A stretch of DNA of 64,000 nucleotides. Source: Corythucha ciliata (Eukaryota; Arthropoda; Insecta; Hemiptera; Tingidae). The number at the start of each line of letters is the position of its first letter. Within the stretch, counting starts at the first letter, position 1. The notes beneath the pieces were generated by a model that worked only from the letters and a program-made list of their open reading frames with translations, was not told the DNA's origin and made no database searches. The DNA lies in contig CM075938.1 of assembly GCA_038030265.1 (NCBI GenBank), positions 9,835,009 to 9,899,008 on the forward strand, written 5' to 3'. Both the position numbers and the translations under genes were made by a program. Positions 1 through 10,965 of this stretch are shown piece after piece.

Positions 1-57
1 GCGCTTCTTCTCAGTCCCAGCTCAGACGTAAAGTTGCATTCCTAAAACATGAAATGG

Positions 58-221
58 CACCCCTCCCCCTCCATTTTTAGCCAAAAATGAACATTCTCTC
101 CCTCTTTTAGCCGCGACTGCGAGAACGTTTGATGAATTTTAGCTATGGTCTCGCCCCTTAAGAACAGCAAATTAGCACTTTTCATAATTCATTTTTGACC
201 CGCGGACGAGCGGGACGTTTT
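58..221. repeat. Degenerate ~30-bp repeat family A, reverse orientation
   Basis: A few diverged units containing tttTAGCC-like cores spaced by about 30 bases. They are the reverse complement of the family A core TTCGCGGCTAAAATTGAG seen throughout the window. The block is interrupted by the hAT element at 230 and resumes after it at 3395, so the transposon landed inside the array. Confidence 0.6.
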
Positions 222-229
222 AGTGTTAG

Positions 230-3200
230 CAGTAGCGTAGCGTGGCCTCCGATCGTGGGGTACCGCACAGTGCCCCCCCCCCCCATATCGCTACTTGAGG
301 AATCAAAGGAGACAAAGACCTACAGGTGCTAATGCGCGAAAACTGTGCATGAAAATTCGTAGCAGTTCTTAGCAAGCAATTTGTTCAAAGGAATCGCATG
401 ATTTATGAGACACATCATTCGTTTGAAATTATTTATTTTCCCTTGCAAAAAGCCAGTATCCAGGACTTGCCAACGGGGAGGCGACTGCTGTTAAGTCCTC
501 CCAGTCCGCCCCAACCACCCAACCATGGCGGACTGGCTATTCTAAGTAAACCAAAAAAACAATAAAAAAAATACGGTAACACGACAAGACTAGATCACAA
601 ATTGCGGTCGAGACTATGTTAAGACTAGACGAGACATGTTAAGACTAGACTAGACTATTTATAGATGAGATCTATGCGCCTATTTTTTTCTAGAAACTTA
701 TCAATAACGAGATCATTGAACTTAGATGTAGGACTAGATTTGAGTTTCGCTACCCTATTTTTCTCTATAGATATCAAAGAAAGATCAGTCAACCGTTGCT
801 GTCCTTGTGTCGACCTCAAATATGTTTTAATACGCTTGAGAGCAGAAAATGAACGTTCTACAGAGGCAGTTGTGCTTGGGATCGTCAAAATAAGCTTCGC
901 AAATCTAAAGACCTCGGGTAAAACCCACGACATTTCAGCAAGGTACAAAACCAGCTCATGAACTTCTTTACCGCCAAGTTCTGCGTCTTTGTACAGGATG
1001 CTTAATTCATTTTTAAGACGAACAAAATCAAACTTTTTATAAGTCGAAACCAAAGAATTCAAAGCCGATTGAGGAAAATCATTTTGGTAAACACAAAATT
1101 TGGCTGAGTCTAGTAGAGACACAAATCTAAGGGACTCAAAATTCGCGAACCTTTCCGAAATTTGTATGACAGCTACATCCAGGATTTCGTTGAAAATCTG
1201 TTTGAAGGAGGTTTCAGAGTCATCTCTCCGCTTTTTATAGCATGGACTCTCGACTTCATCAGTGTATTCGGTAACCTTGAGCCAAATTGGGGAAAATCCA
1301 TCGTTTCTCATGTCCTTCAAGACAGCTAAGAAATCGTCGATTTTTTTTTGACAAAATGCGATGTCAAATCGGGAAGTTTGTAGGATATTGTACAGCAAAT
1401 CTGAGTGCAAGAAAATCTTGGAAAATACCTTCAAAAGAAACACCGTTTCGAATTTTCTCAATTGGGAAGAGAAACCTACAGCTTTGTTCACGTCATCGGC
1501 TTTCCAATTGTCAGAATTGTCAACTATATAATCAAAAAATTCGATAAACAATTCGCGGTGTTCTTCAACCATAAATATCAGGCGTGAGGCAAAATTCCAC
1601 CTTGTCTGCGCTAAGGAGGGGAGCTTTTTCACAATAAAATCTCGTAAAAGATTTTGCCTCGCAGTGGAATGGGAAAAAAACGATATCAGTCCATTTAAAG
1701 TTTGAAAAAAAACTCGAGTCTCTTTCATACAGCTACAAGTTTGTTCTAAGACCAAGTTCAGAGAATGAGAGTAGCAATGCACAAACAAGGCCTCTGGATA
1801 CATAGCTCTAACTTTTGATTGCAAGCCGTTCAAATGACCAGACATAACAGCTGCACCATCATACGTTTGGCCAACGAGTTTATTTTCGAGAGAGAACGAG
1901 TCAACAATGCTGCACACGTGGTTGAATAGAGCAGACGCAGAACGGTCAGAACTTACATCCGTAAATCCTAAAAAGGTTTCTTGAGGGCAGCCATGTTCAT
2001 CAACATACCTAACAACCGTTGAAAGTTGGGACCGAGAACTTACGTCAGACGTTTCATCCAACAAGACGGAAACAAATTCTGACTTGGCTAGATCAGATTT
2101 AATGTCATCTAAAATGACTCTAGCTATTGCGCTGATTAGATCGTTCTGAATGTCTGGGGATGTCCCTCTAAAAATCGTTGCCGTTTTTAGGTGTTCTTCC
2201 AACGGCCGGTCGTAGTCTTTCAAGAAATTTAACAACTCCAGATAATTTCCTTTATTTTGGGAAAGGGAAGACTCGTCATGCCCCCTAAACGGAAGCTCTT
2301 GCTTTGCCAGGAAAAGGCAGCTGTCAATGAGCCGTGTCATAATCTCACGGTTCTTTTTCACGTTTTCGTTGTGAAACGAGATTTGCGCAGCTCTTTGATC
2401 ATCTAACAAAAGATTAATGCGAGGTGTCTTACCGAATTTTAATAGCGAAACAGAGCAAACCGTATGTGAGTGACTGCTCTGATGTTTTTGAGCAGCTTTA
2501 GTCAATGTGGCGATACCGGAAAACCCAGTAGTCCACGAACTTTTGTCGGGCGAAAACAAAAGGCATGGGAAGCAAAACAAATGGTTTCGTGATTGACAAC
2601 CCGATAACCATGGATACCTATTGTAATTTTCTACAGTAAAATGCCTTGTGTACTCACGGTTACGTTCCTTCTTTACACCTGTAAGACCTGGCAACTCTAC
2701 CGCCGAACGACCTGTGGTGATCACAGCACACTTCTCCTCGTAGTTTCGTGAACTAAATGAACGCTGAACCAACGAACAATTCACGCAACAACCATCCATT
2801 TCAGCTCAAAAGAGTAATTTAAAACGAAAAAAACAAAAAACTAAGTACGAAAAACGGTACTAAGAAAACAAAGCGCTGACTGAAGCTGAAACAAACAAAG
2901 ATGTACCCTTCGTGTTCGAATACAAGAAAGAGAGAGAGAGACGGTCTCCTCCTTTTTATCACCGGTCCCCACGGTGTAGCTCAACCCACCAGAGCTGGAC
3001 CAAGGAGAAAATTTGGTGGTGGGGAAACACAGAGCAAAGCCTGTCTAACGATGGGTTTCACACACACACACACAAACCGAAGTCCACCGCAGAAATTGTG
3101 GGCTACCCCGGCGTTCTCATCAGCTCCACCCAAGCTCCACCTTACTATTTGGCGGGCTTATTCAACGGCTTAGGATGATCGAGGAGAATTATCTTGTGTA

Positions 3201-3386
3201 TTTCTGTATTGCTAAAGAGTTTAATTTCGAGAATCATATAAACATAAATTTATCCCAAGCCTGAGCAAACTTAAAATTGTAATTTTTAATAATTACAATT
3301 TAATCTTTCAACCAAAAAAAAAGTATTTTTTTCGTTTTGCTTGGGGTAGCGGCGCTACCTGCGCTACCCCTGACCCTACGCGCCTG
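230..3386 (-). mobile_element. Complete hAT DNA transposon with 8-bp target duplication
   Basis: The element starts CAGTAGCGTAGCGTGG and its other end, read inward, is CAGGCGCGTAGGGTCA. Eleven of the first fourteen positions match, giving short imperfect terminal inverted repeats. It is bounded by a perfect 8-bp direct repeat, agtgttag, at 222-229 and 3387-3394, the duplication length expected of hAT elements. It encodes one transposase on the minus strand at 655-2799. About 590 bases lie before the gene and 425 after it, including a C12 run at 273-284, an AG microsatellite near 2930 and a CA microsatellite near 3060. Ends, duplication and open gene together suggest a fairly recent insertion. 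Flanks on both sides are the ~30-bp family A repeat. Confidence 0.93.
655..2799 (-). CDS. hAT family transposase (ZMYM1-like, TTF zinc finger plus DUF4371)
   Basis: An uninterrupted 714-residue reading frame. Near residues 50-115 there is a TTF-type zinc-finger region (CQSRNHLFCFPCLLF). The DUF4371/RNase H-like core follows, with acidic positions in LLDETSDVS and TYDGAAVMSG. The hAT C-terminal dimerisation region begins near residue 638 (IPSTTASVERSFSALKRIK). These are the hallmarks of the ZMYM1/ZMYM5-like branch of hAT transposases. It would cut and reinsert the surrounding element in the nucleus. No frameshift or stop is visible, and it sits inside matching termini with a perfect target duplication, so it may still be active. 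The start ATG at 2799 gives a normal family length. I am confident about the family; activity is inference. Confidence 0.93.
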   Translation of the reverse strand: MDGCCVNCSLVQRSFSSRNYEEKCAVITTGRSAVELPGLTGVKKERNREYTRHFTVENYNRYPWLSGCQSRNHLFCFPCLLFSPDKSSWTTGFSGIATLTKAAQKHQSSHSHTVCSVSLLKFGKTPRINLLLDDQRAAQISFHNENVKKNREIMTRLIDSCLFLAKQELPFRGHDESSLSQNKGNYLELLNFLKDYDRPLEEHLKTATIFRGTSPDIQNDLISAIARVILDDIKSDLAKSEFVSVLLDETSDVSSRSQLSTVVRYVDEHGCPQETFLGFTDVSSDRSASALFNHVCSIVDSFSLENKLVGQTYDGAAVMSGHLNGLQSKVRAMYPEALFVHCYSHSLNLVLEQTCSCMKETRVFFQTLNGLISFFSHSTARQNLLRDFIVKKLPSLAQTRWNFASRLIFMVEEHRELFIEFFDYIVDNSDNWKADDVNKAVGFSSQLRKFETVFLLKVFSKIFLHSDLLYNILQTSRFDIAFCQKKIDDFLAVLKDMRNDGFSPIWLKVTEYTDEVESPCYKKRRDDSETSFKQIFNEILDVAVIQISERFANFESLRFVSLLDSAKFCVYQNDFPQSALNSLVSTYKKFDFVRLKNELSILYKDAELGGKEVHELVLYLAEMSWVLPEVFRFAKLILTIPSTTASVERSFSALKRIKTYLRSTQGQQRLTDLSLISIEKNRVAKLKSSPTSKFNDLVIDKFLEKNRRIDLIYK

Positions 3387-3394
3387 AGTGTTAG

Positions 3395-3845
3395 CCTCGA
3401 AAACGCCTTTTCTTCATTTTAGCCATGAGAAGTTTTTCTCAATTTTAGCCGCAGTAATATACGCTAAGAACAAAACACACTAGCGCTATTTTCAAGTTGG
3501 ATCAAAAGAGCCTCTATTAACCGTAAATTAGAGCTAATTCTCAAGTTTTTTACCCGGAAGTTGCGTCGAGAAATCGAGAATTAGTGCTTTTTCCAAATTT
3601 TAGCCACGAACGAGCACTTTTTCTTAATTTTAGCCATGAATTAACAGATCTTTTCCCAAATTTTAACTGAAAATTCGTACTTGCTTTCAATTTTGACCGT
3701 AGAATAGCCCAAAAACAGCACTGCTCTTTTTTTGTCACAAATTGCATTTTCCTTAAAACCCAGCTAGAGCGTTTACCCTCCAATTTTTTGCCGCAAACGA
3801 AAGCCTTTCCTCAATTTTTGCCACATAGAAATCCCTTTTTGTACA
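3395..3845. repeat. Family A ~30-bp array, reverse orientation
   Basis: Repeated motifs such as ttcTCAATTTTAGCC and CGAATTAGC recur about every 30 bases, with many substitutions and small indels. Around 3553 is the variant unit GGAAGTTGCGTCGAGAAATC, which recurs at other loci (for example 5466, 30030, 33956). No gene is visible here; open frames are by-products of the repeat. Confidence 0.7.
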
Positions 3846-5099
3846 GCTACAGCCGGGCGTATAGACTCGAATTTCGACCGCTGGGAGTCTTGAGCGGGCG
3901 CACATGAGGGTCATTCCGCCCGCCGGTCGTAAAGAAAAATATCAGCTCGCTACGTCTTCTTTTAGGTCTTCTGTTGTTTTTTTGAAAACTTTTCTTCCTA
4001 ATTTTGTTTTTAAATTGTACATTAGCCATTAAAACACAAAAGTAATTTTTGTTTTGTGGCCATAGATCTAGGACTATAGCCAGCCGCGAACGTGCCCAAA
4101 GTCTTGAAATTTGCAACATTTTGAAAATCAAATTCACGGAATTGGAATTTTCCTGGCTGAATATTCGTGATACTGAATGCTGTGTAAGGGTTGAAAGTTG
4201 CTTTATAAAATTCGATTGCTTAGTTTCTGGTCTTTATTTTCGCGTAATTACAAGTTCAGGGTCTTAAATAAAGTGAAATTGCAAGTTTTGGGGCTTTTTA
4301 TGCGGCAGTGGATCGTTTGCAAAGATTTAGAGATAAATTGAAGTTCCAGGTACCCGGGCTGACGAGCCGCACAATCAATTGGAGACGTGGGGGGGGGGAG
4401 GGGAGTGAGCCTACCGCGAAATTAAAGGCTAAAATTCAGAAAAAGCGCTAAGAGAAAGAGGTAAACCAGAAACATTTGGATCATTAGGAAAAATCTATGC
4501 AATAATATCCATTGGACTATTCGGATTTATCGTATGAGCCCACCTTAGGTTTACCGTAGATATACCTAGGTAGGTATAGGTAGGAGGCGGCTGAAATTGA
4601 AATTCCGATCATAAGCGTCTGAAATTGAGTCAAAGCGCTAATTCATTGAGGTGTAATACGAATTTTCTCGTGGACAGAGGCTACGCCACCACGCACCGTC
4701 GCCCAGTAGTCCCGCATTACAGCCTCGAAGCCTCGCCTTGGAGCACAATAGAGGTTGCTTTGGCATTAGCCCGTGGCTAGAAGTGAATCATTATTATTTT
4801 AAAAGCTTCATTGTGGGTACTTTTTTACTCAAGGGGTGCACGCGCCTCCTCAACCGCAACTACAAAGACACAGTGCTATCTTAGGACACCATTCCGCTCT
4901 CACGTACTCTATCTCACTCTTGGATAGCAGTAGAATGGTTCTAAAATGAACAAAACCCTGGAAATTTAGTTTTTAAAGGAGCCTGACCCGCCAAACTGGC
5001 TTTTAAAATTACTCTATTTGGCTAGCCAATCCTACGAAATACGCGTTGAATGTGGGCTAACCCTTCTAAATTTTGCTTATGAAAGCAGCTAGGCCCCTG
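3846..5099. other. Intergenic stretch, no gene recognised; scattered repeat fragments
   Basis: No supported gene. Short fragments of family B occur near 4245-4300 (AAATTGCAAGTTTTGGGG), and family A units in forward orientation near 4420-4660. A G10 run lies at 4389-4398 and a TAGG-rich microsatellite near 4565-4590. The remainder is unassigned single-copy-looking sequence. Confidence 0.5.
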
Positions 5100-5920
5100 T
5101 TTTGCAGAGAATTATCACTTCTTCCCAATATGAACCGAAAATTAGTGTTTTTCTTAATGTTAGCCGCCCTAATTAGGGATTTTTTCTAGTTGATTTTCTT
5201 CATTTGTATCCGCGAATTAATGTTTTTCCTCGACTGCATACTCGCACATTGCAAATTTGCGATTTTTCGCAATTTCAGTTGTGAATTTGCTGTTTTTGCT
5301 AAATTTTTACCTGAAAGCGTCTTTTTTTGGTCAATATTATAAGTGTTATCTCAATTTTAACCGCGGGGTTGGTCCAAAAACAACCCTTTTGCGTTGATTT
5401 CCACAATTTATTCGTAGAATGGCAACCATGCACCGCGAATCAGCGATTTTTTCTGAATTTTAGTCTGGAAGTTACATTGCGAGACCATGAATCAGCGCTT
5501 TTTCGCAGTTATAGTCAAGAATATTAACGTTTTTTTTGTTTTGTTTTTGTTTTTTTCAATTTTTCGCTTAAGGACCTAATGAAACTGGGGACACGGTGTA
5601 TTTTCTCTTTTTAGCCGTGAATTTTCCTCAAGATAGCACGAATTTTCTCAATTTGAGCCACCAGATTAGCGCTTTCGGGGGCTCAATCGAATATTTAGCC
5701 GACAGTCTTGGCTGATATCAGATCGGATAAATTGAAATTCGTAGAAAGTAGCCAAATCGCTGTCCAACCGTCCGAGCTCTTCACATACCTACATCCATGG
5801 ATAACCTTAAAATCCTCATTTATCCGTATTGAAGCTTTTCAGTGGGCCCGTCTGATCTGGGGCGGTTCACCCTACCTCGGTAAGCTACTGCGTGGAGTCT
5901 GAAGTCCAATCCAAGGAAGC
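5100..5920. repeat. Family A array with higher-order arrangement, reverse orientation
   Basis: Family A units in reverse orientation. From about 5330 to 5900 the order of variant units and connecting text matches the segments at 33840-34400 and, in part, 37050-37560. Shared landmarks in order are: a ggTCCAAAAACAAC-type unit; GAAGTTRCATYGYGAGACC; the gcgcttaaGGACCTAA-type sentence; GGGGGCTCAATCGAATA; and AAAATCCTCATTT followed by a GC-rich stretch. Conserved order across loci means these are copies of one longer unit and not independent tandem arrays. Confidence 0.7.
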
Positions 5921-6140
5921 AGCTGGAAGCACGCGTATCTTTTTGGTCTGCTCAAAGTTTAGAAAATCTGCTAAAACTAACTTCAACGAGAAACACTCAT
6001 TTTTGGTGATTTATGAATTTGGATTTTATGGTGTTCTTTAGAGTAGAGCGTTGGTACTTGTGTCCCTTCGTTCGTAAACTTGTAACTCTGGGGGGGGGGG
6101 GGATCTATCCCTCATACCTATGCCCCTGCTCTCCACAGTA

Positions 6141-6214
6141 TTAACTCGCAAGAATGGTAGAGAAAAGCCTCGAAACTTCGTAAAATTGTAGGCAAAAATC
6201 ATAGAATTCTACTC
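6141..6214. other. Unassigned sequence before the SINE
   Basis: No gene seen. A G13 run lies just upstream at 6090-6102. The last 13 bases, tagaattctactc at 6202-6214, are the left copy of the SINE target duplication. Confidence 0.5.
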
Positions 6215-6514
6215 GCGCGCCTCGATGGTGTAATGGATACAATGCTCGCTTCACAACCCAGCGGGCCTGGGTTCGAATCCAGCCATTGCCCATTACACTA
6301 TAAGGCTGCGGCGAGCTGTGACACGGCACACTCGGCTTCGTGTGGGCGTTCCCGGCGGTGTGCATTCAACAAACCGCGCACCGACCGAAACGCCCGCGTA
6401 GTACGGGTGTGAAGTGCACAGTTAGATCTGGGTATGGCGTAGGAGCCCAAGTGAGGCTTAGGCGCCTGCCGGGTTCAAAGCATGGCGCCCCCGAAAAAAA
6501 AAAAAAAAAAAAAG
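6215..6514 (+). mobile_element. tRNA-derived SINE with A20 tail and 13-bp target duplications
   Basis: The head at about 6219-6292 resembles a tRNA gene. It has an A-box-like TGGTGTAATGGATAC and a B-box GGTTCGAATCC, which together form an internal RNA polymerase III promoter. Stem pairing is imperfect, so it is not a functional tRNA. A ~200-base unrelated body follows, then an A run at 6494-6513. The element is bracketed by identical 13-base repeats tagaattctactc at 6202-6214 and 6515-6527, the signature of LINE-driven retroposition. A diverged copy of the body lies at about 19140-19285. The perfect flanking repeats suggest a recent insertion. Confidence 0.9.
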
Positions 6515-6527
6515 TAGAATTCTACTC

Positions 6528-7589
6528 ACAATCAGTGTCAAGGCAAGAGGCAAGTCAGTGCATTTTCTCAATTTAAAGCCACGCGAATTAGCGGGCTACA
6601 TGTCCTGGATTATTATTCCCCTCCCGGTGTCCACCTTGCACTCACCCCAATCAAGAACTTTCGGACAGCATCCGCCCTCGAGAATTTTGGACGGTCCCCT
6701 ACCACCACTAATAACTTTTATTGCCCCCTTGATGAAGGTTAGTGCTTCTCCCCCCCCCCCCCACCCTCCGAGCGTCAGATGGACGCCCCTGAATTCAAGC
6801 CACTTCACCGATATAACCAAGACCGTGAAGAAGAGAAAGGTAACTCGGGAACAAATAGTTCTGTTTTCCCAGTTTTGGCTTCTCGAATGAGGAAACTCCG
6901 CAAAAGTGAGTTCTATGAGATCCAGATCTGCAAAATTTTGGTCTTAAAAGGACTAAACCTGCGAAATTTATGCCAAATCCCAGAAATTTGGGTTTCAAGA
7001 AGCCCCAAAACTAGATATTTCTCCGAAATCAGGATCCGAAACTTCCTGTTTTGTTGCAATTGAGGCCTGGGGGGTTACTCTGTAAATTTTAAAGTTTACG
7101 TGTTGTAAAATGGAAGGAGGGTGAGGGGAGGTACCTCGTTGCCGCGGTTTTCACGATGCCTACTGAATTAAACTGCGCAATTTTCACGCGAGAATGTGTG
7201 GATGTGTGGTCTCGAAGTAAAATTTACACATTCTTAACAAATATGCGGAAAAACCAAGGCAACGGGGTACATCCTCTCAACATCCTTCCAACCTTTGAAA
7301 TACACAGAATAACCCCATCCCCCTCTCCTGAAACATGCATATTCACTAAAATTAAGACCTAAAACAAGAATTTTTGCAGGAATTAAGACCCGAAAGTCGC
7401 ATTGCCACGGATGTTCGGTCATGAAATTTCCAATTTCTAGGTTATTCGTCCTGGCTAATTCGCGGTTTCTGGGGAAAGGTAACGTGCTTAAAGGTGAGAA
7501 AAGCGATAATTCAAGGGCTACCATGGTCAGAATTCAATAAATCGCTGTTAAAACGAGGAAAAAGTGCAAATTTATCGCTAAACCGAGAT
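6528..7589. other. Intergenic stretch, no gene recognised
   Basis: No supported gene. There is a C-rich run near 6752-6763. At 6870-7060 there is weak ~30-base periodicity with AAATT-containing units related to other array families, and around 7330-7440 a few family B-like pieces (ATTAAGACCYGAAA). Open frames here lack recognisable protein domains. Confidence 0.5.
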
Positions 7590-7975
7590 TCACAGAGGCG
7601 AGGCGCCAATTCGCGGTTTCTAGAGGCAACTTCACGGCTATAGATGAGAAAAAGGACGATTTCATGGCCTAGAAGTAGGAAAAGGCGTTAATTCGCTGCT
7701 GAAATTGATTAATACGCTTTAATACGCTGTTAAAATTGTGACATAGTGCTGTATATAGTCGCTATGCGACAAAATTGCAATGAAGCGCTGGGTACTCTCG
7801 GTTAAAATGGAAAAAGGCGCTCATTGGCAGCTGAAAAAAAAAACGCTAATTCGTCGTAGAAATAGAAAATTTCACTAATCCAGAATTGTTTCTAGATTCA
7901 ATTTCTTGTCGAAAATTAAGAAAAATCCCTAATTTGTGGGTAAAATCAAGAAAAAACGCCTAATCGTGACTAAAT
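7590..7975. repeat. Family A ~30-bp array, forward orientation
   Basis: Units with cores such as AATTCGCGGTT, GCTAATTCG and AAAATTGAG recur about every 30 bases on the plus strand. They are degenerate, with no two identical. No gene is visible. Confidence 0.65.
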
Positions 7976-8119
7976 AATGTGTACAATAATGATAATGTAA
8001 CAACTAGAAATAATTATAATAATAATAACCAATTAGCGATTCCGAAATTCCGTCTAAAAAATCTGTCATCCGTTAGACAGCAATTTTTTCCGTCAGCCAC
8101 GGGAAATCCGTTAAATTGG

Positions 8120-9830
8120 CAACGCTGCCTTGAACTTGCAATCTCGCTTAATCAACACCGGAAGACCCGAAACTTTCAGTTTCATGGATATTCAGCCAGG
8201 AAACTTGTAATTTTTGTCAAATAAGGACCCGAATTGGCAAACACACAAATATTTATGTCTTAAATATTTGCAATTACACGGCTGCTTGTCAGAGTATTGG
8301 CGCAGTCGAGGTCGAGGAGGCTGGCTAGCCCCAGGGTCCACAGCCTCGCTAAATAAATGGGCACTGAGACTCGTGTAAATTTCGCGTGTGTAAAAACCTA
8401 AAATTTGCAATTTCACGAATACTCAGCTTCCAATTTTGAGGATATTTTTAGCTCCAAAGTATTGTCAGACGTTGGGCGCTTTCGTTGTGGCCCTCCTAGA
8501 CCGGGTTCTGGCGGTTGCTGAAAAGAGGCCCCAAAACTGACAATTTTTCTTCAAATAAATATCAGAAACTAGCTATTTCGTGAACACTTTGACTCGAAAC
8601 TCGCAGCAATATTTGCCACGCTTTAGGCGCTGTTAGGGCTGAGACTATGCCTGGGTGAGTTTCACGGCCACTGACAACGAGAGAGAGAAAAAAAAATTGC
8701 CTTCAAAGTTGAAATTGTTGGAAAATTAAGACATCAACGTTTAAATTCAAAGTTGAAGACGCTGCTGGGGCCGCCTGTTTGCCCTGGGTTCGCACCCGCA
8801 GAAAACAAAAGACCCTGGAAGTTGCAGTTTCACTGACATAATTATGCCTGAAACTTGCAATTTCGCGAAAATTATGCCAGATAACATCGGATCTAGCAGC
8901 CGTATTTAACTGCAAAAATGTTTCAATTTTGTTCGGGGGTAAAGCGTATGAACTCGTCAGCCTGCGTCACGTCGTGGTCCATCGAGGCCGGCTAGCCCCA
9001 GGGTCTGCGACCACAAAAACAATAGCGAACTCGCAATTTCATGGATGTTCAAAAAATAAATTTCTCAATTTCTCCAAAATTAAGACCCTAGTGCTGAAAT
9101 TAAGACCCGAAACTGTCAACTTCACTTAAATTCAGACAGGAAACTTGTAATTTCGCTCAACTAAGGACATTAGGACACTAACTTGCTTGTCTATAGGGCT
9201 AGGGCTCACATCCACTGGAAACGCAAGGCCCTGGTACTTTCACTTTCACTGAAATGAGGACGTTTTAGGACGAAATGAGGAGGAATATTTAGCCACGAAA
9301 CTTCCAATTTCACGGGCTGGGCGCTACGCGGATTGTATGCCAATGAAATGTTGCAGATTTGCGGTTATTCGTCAGACTTTGAGTGCTGTTGCAGCCGGCT
9401 CGGCTGGGTTCCGGTGGCACTTCAAGAACAAACAGCCAAAAACTTGCATTTTCGCGGAGATAAATACCTCAACTTATAATTGTGCGCATATTCAGGCAAG
9501 AACTTGCAATTTCGCTGAAATTAATACCTGACATCCGCGAACTTTCTGTTTCGCGGATGTTTGCCTTCAAAATGTTGCTATTTTGCGGTTATTCGTTAGC
9601 CTTTGAGTGCTATCTTGGGGCTGGCTTGCACGGGATCCACTGATTTTAAAAATATAGGCCCCGAAACTTTCAATTTCGCTGAATTCGAGCCGTGAACCAT
9701 CTGTCACTAATAAAGATTCCGCAAACTAGAAATTTCGCTGAAATAAGGACCAGGAAAATGCAATTTCGCGGGAACTAGCAATTTCACCGTTAATTGGACC
9801 CGAAACTGGCTATAATTGTCAGGATTCGGG
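8120..9830. repeat. Family B ~30-bp array with higher-order units, forward orientation
   Basis: The unit core is AAACTTGCAATTTCGC followed by a GAAATTAAGACCC-type half, at about 30-base spacing. Roughly every 150-230 bases it is broken by a GC-rich spacer with GTCAGACTTTGAGTGCTG and GGCTCGGCTGGGTTCCGG-like text, for example near 8283, 8465, 8620, 9367 and 9594. The pattern is therefore a higher-order repeat of several 30-mers plus a spacer. The same structure appears in reverse orientation at 34900-35620. No gene is seen in the block. Confidence 0.7.
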
Positions 9831-9977
9831 TGCAGGTCGCCGCCCTGAGTCCAAGATAAGAAGAAGTCTACTCCACGAGCGCAGTGTATAGATCACCCCC
9901 CCTCCACCCGTGCTGATAATGTCCTGGAAGCTCGACCGGCAGTACAAAGTGGTGTTGTGGTGTGGTTCAGGGGTGGG

Positions 9978-10002
9978 CTGTGACAGGATTTTTCTGTCAC
10001 AG
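9978..10002. other. Perfect 9-bp stem hairpin
   Basis: CTGTGACAG and its exact inverse CTGTCACAG flank a 7-base loop GATTTTT. It lies just beyond the proposed BEL/Pao long terminal repeat. No terminator-like or known regulatory role can be assigned from sequence alone. Confidence 0.6.
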
Positions 10003-10058
10003 ATTCAAACTGTTACTCTCTTGTCACTGCTACTTTTACTTGCTACTTTTGTCACTGG

Positions 10059-10460
10059 TGTTGTAAACACAACGTCGAACAATTTAAAGGATGAATGAAT
10101 TGAATACTTCCCTGACAAAGTCGCCAGAGAGTAGGATACTCCACGTGCAGGTCAATCAAAGGTCTTGTATAAATACCCAATTCTTCTTCTATTGATTGCC
10201 TTTCTCTTTGCAGGGCCTTCCACGCTTGAGGATTCAACAGGTGAGTAACAGACTTTTTACACGTTTTAACTTCAGTTTTCTTTATTTTCCAGGAGGCCTC
10301 TTTTAATAATTCAACTTGGTTCTTCTTCGACATAACCTCTTGTCTACCGCTCAATTCACATTGGGGGGGGGGGGGGGGAGCTCTACGGCTTACAAAATAT
10401 TTCGCCAAAAAAAAGGTACCTTACTGGTTATCTTCCCGCACTTAACTTTGACTCTCAGCA
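10059..10460 (-). repeat. Candidate 3' LTR of BEL/Pao copy 1
   Basis: On the minus strand a purine-rich GGTGGGAGGA precedes TGCTGAGAG. About 400 bases later the segment ends in TTACAACA, giving the TG...CA boundaries of an LTR. Inside, tATTTATACA is a plausible TATA box. The purine tract lies about 170 bases beyond the pol stop, as expected. No partner 5' LTR is available for comparison because the 5' half is missing, so the call rests on position and boundary motifs. A G16 run at 10363-10378 lies inside it, and the 118-residue open frame here looks incidental. Confidence 0.4.
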
Positions 10461-10628
10461 TCCTCCCACCAAAAGTTAAAGAGAGCACCGCGAGCTTCAA
10501 CTTTACAAATTAGATAATCAAAAGGGTCAAAATTGTAAAATACAAAATTACGAAAAAAAATCAAAATATGTCGAAAGCAATAAAATTAAGAGGCAATAAA
10601 ATATACATGATAAATCTTGATCAATTAC

Positions 10629-10931
10629 TCACAAATCCAACTTCTTAGGTGGTTTCACCGTACGTCCCTTTCGTGTTTGAGTCGTAGTGGCTTCGTTATT
10701 TTTAGCCACGCTGTCGTCGGTGACGTCTTCATCATTTTTGGTTCGTTGTATGATTTCATTTCTCTGCTCCGGTTGTACCTCCAAAGGGTAGACACGTTGA
10801 ATTGGTCGCACGGTGTGACCCGCCGCCGTAGCTAGTCTCACTACACGCACCCGGCCGTCGTTGCCAGGAATCAATTCGGTAACTCGAGCCAGCGGCCAAT
10901 CCTGTCTTTTCTTGTTGTCGCACCCGATCAA
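10629..10931 (-). pseudogene. BEL/Pao pol C-terminal DUF5641 region
   Basis: Residues such as DWPLARVTELIPGNDG, VRVVRLAT and RPIQRVYPLE match the conserved DUF5641 domain that ends Pao-type pol proteins downstream of integrase. The preceding ~90 bases continue the domain in the same frame (DEYLAKLAQHSDNKN), whereas the integrase frame shifts near 11020. The coding sequence is therefore continuous in homology but broken in frame. It is the C-terminal piece of copy 1. Confidence 0.85.
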
Positions 10932-10965
10932 GACGACTTCTCCTGTTTCGACGTATCTGATGTTC

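Noticed and set aside
10052..10408. 118-residue open frame on the minus strand as a gene
   Set aside because: No domain is seen, and it lies in the proposed BEL/Pao LTR, including a G16 run read as poly-proline.
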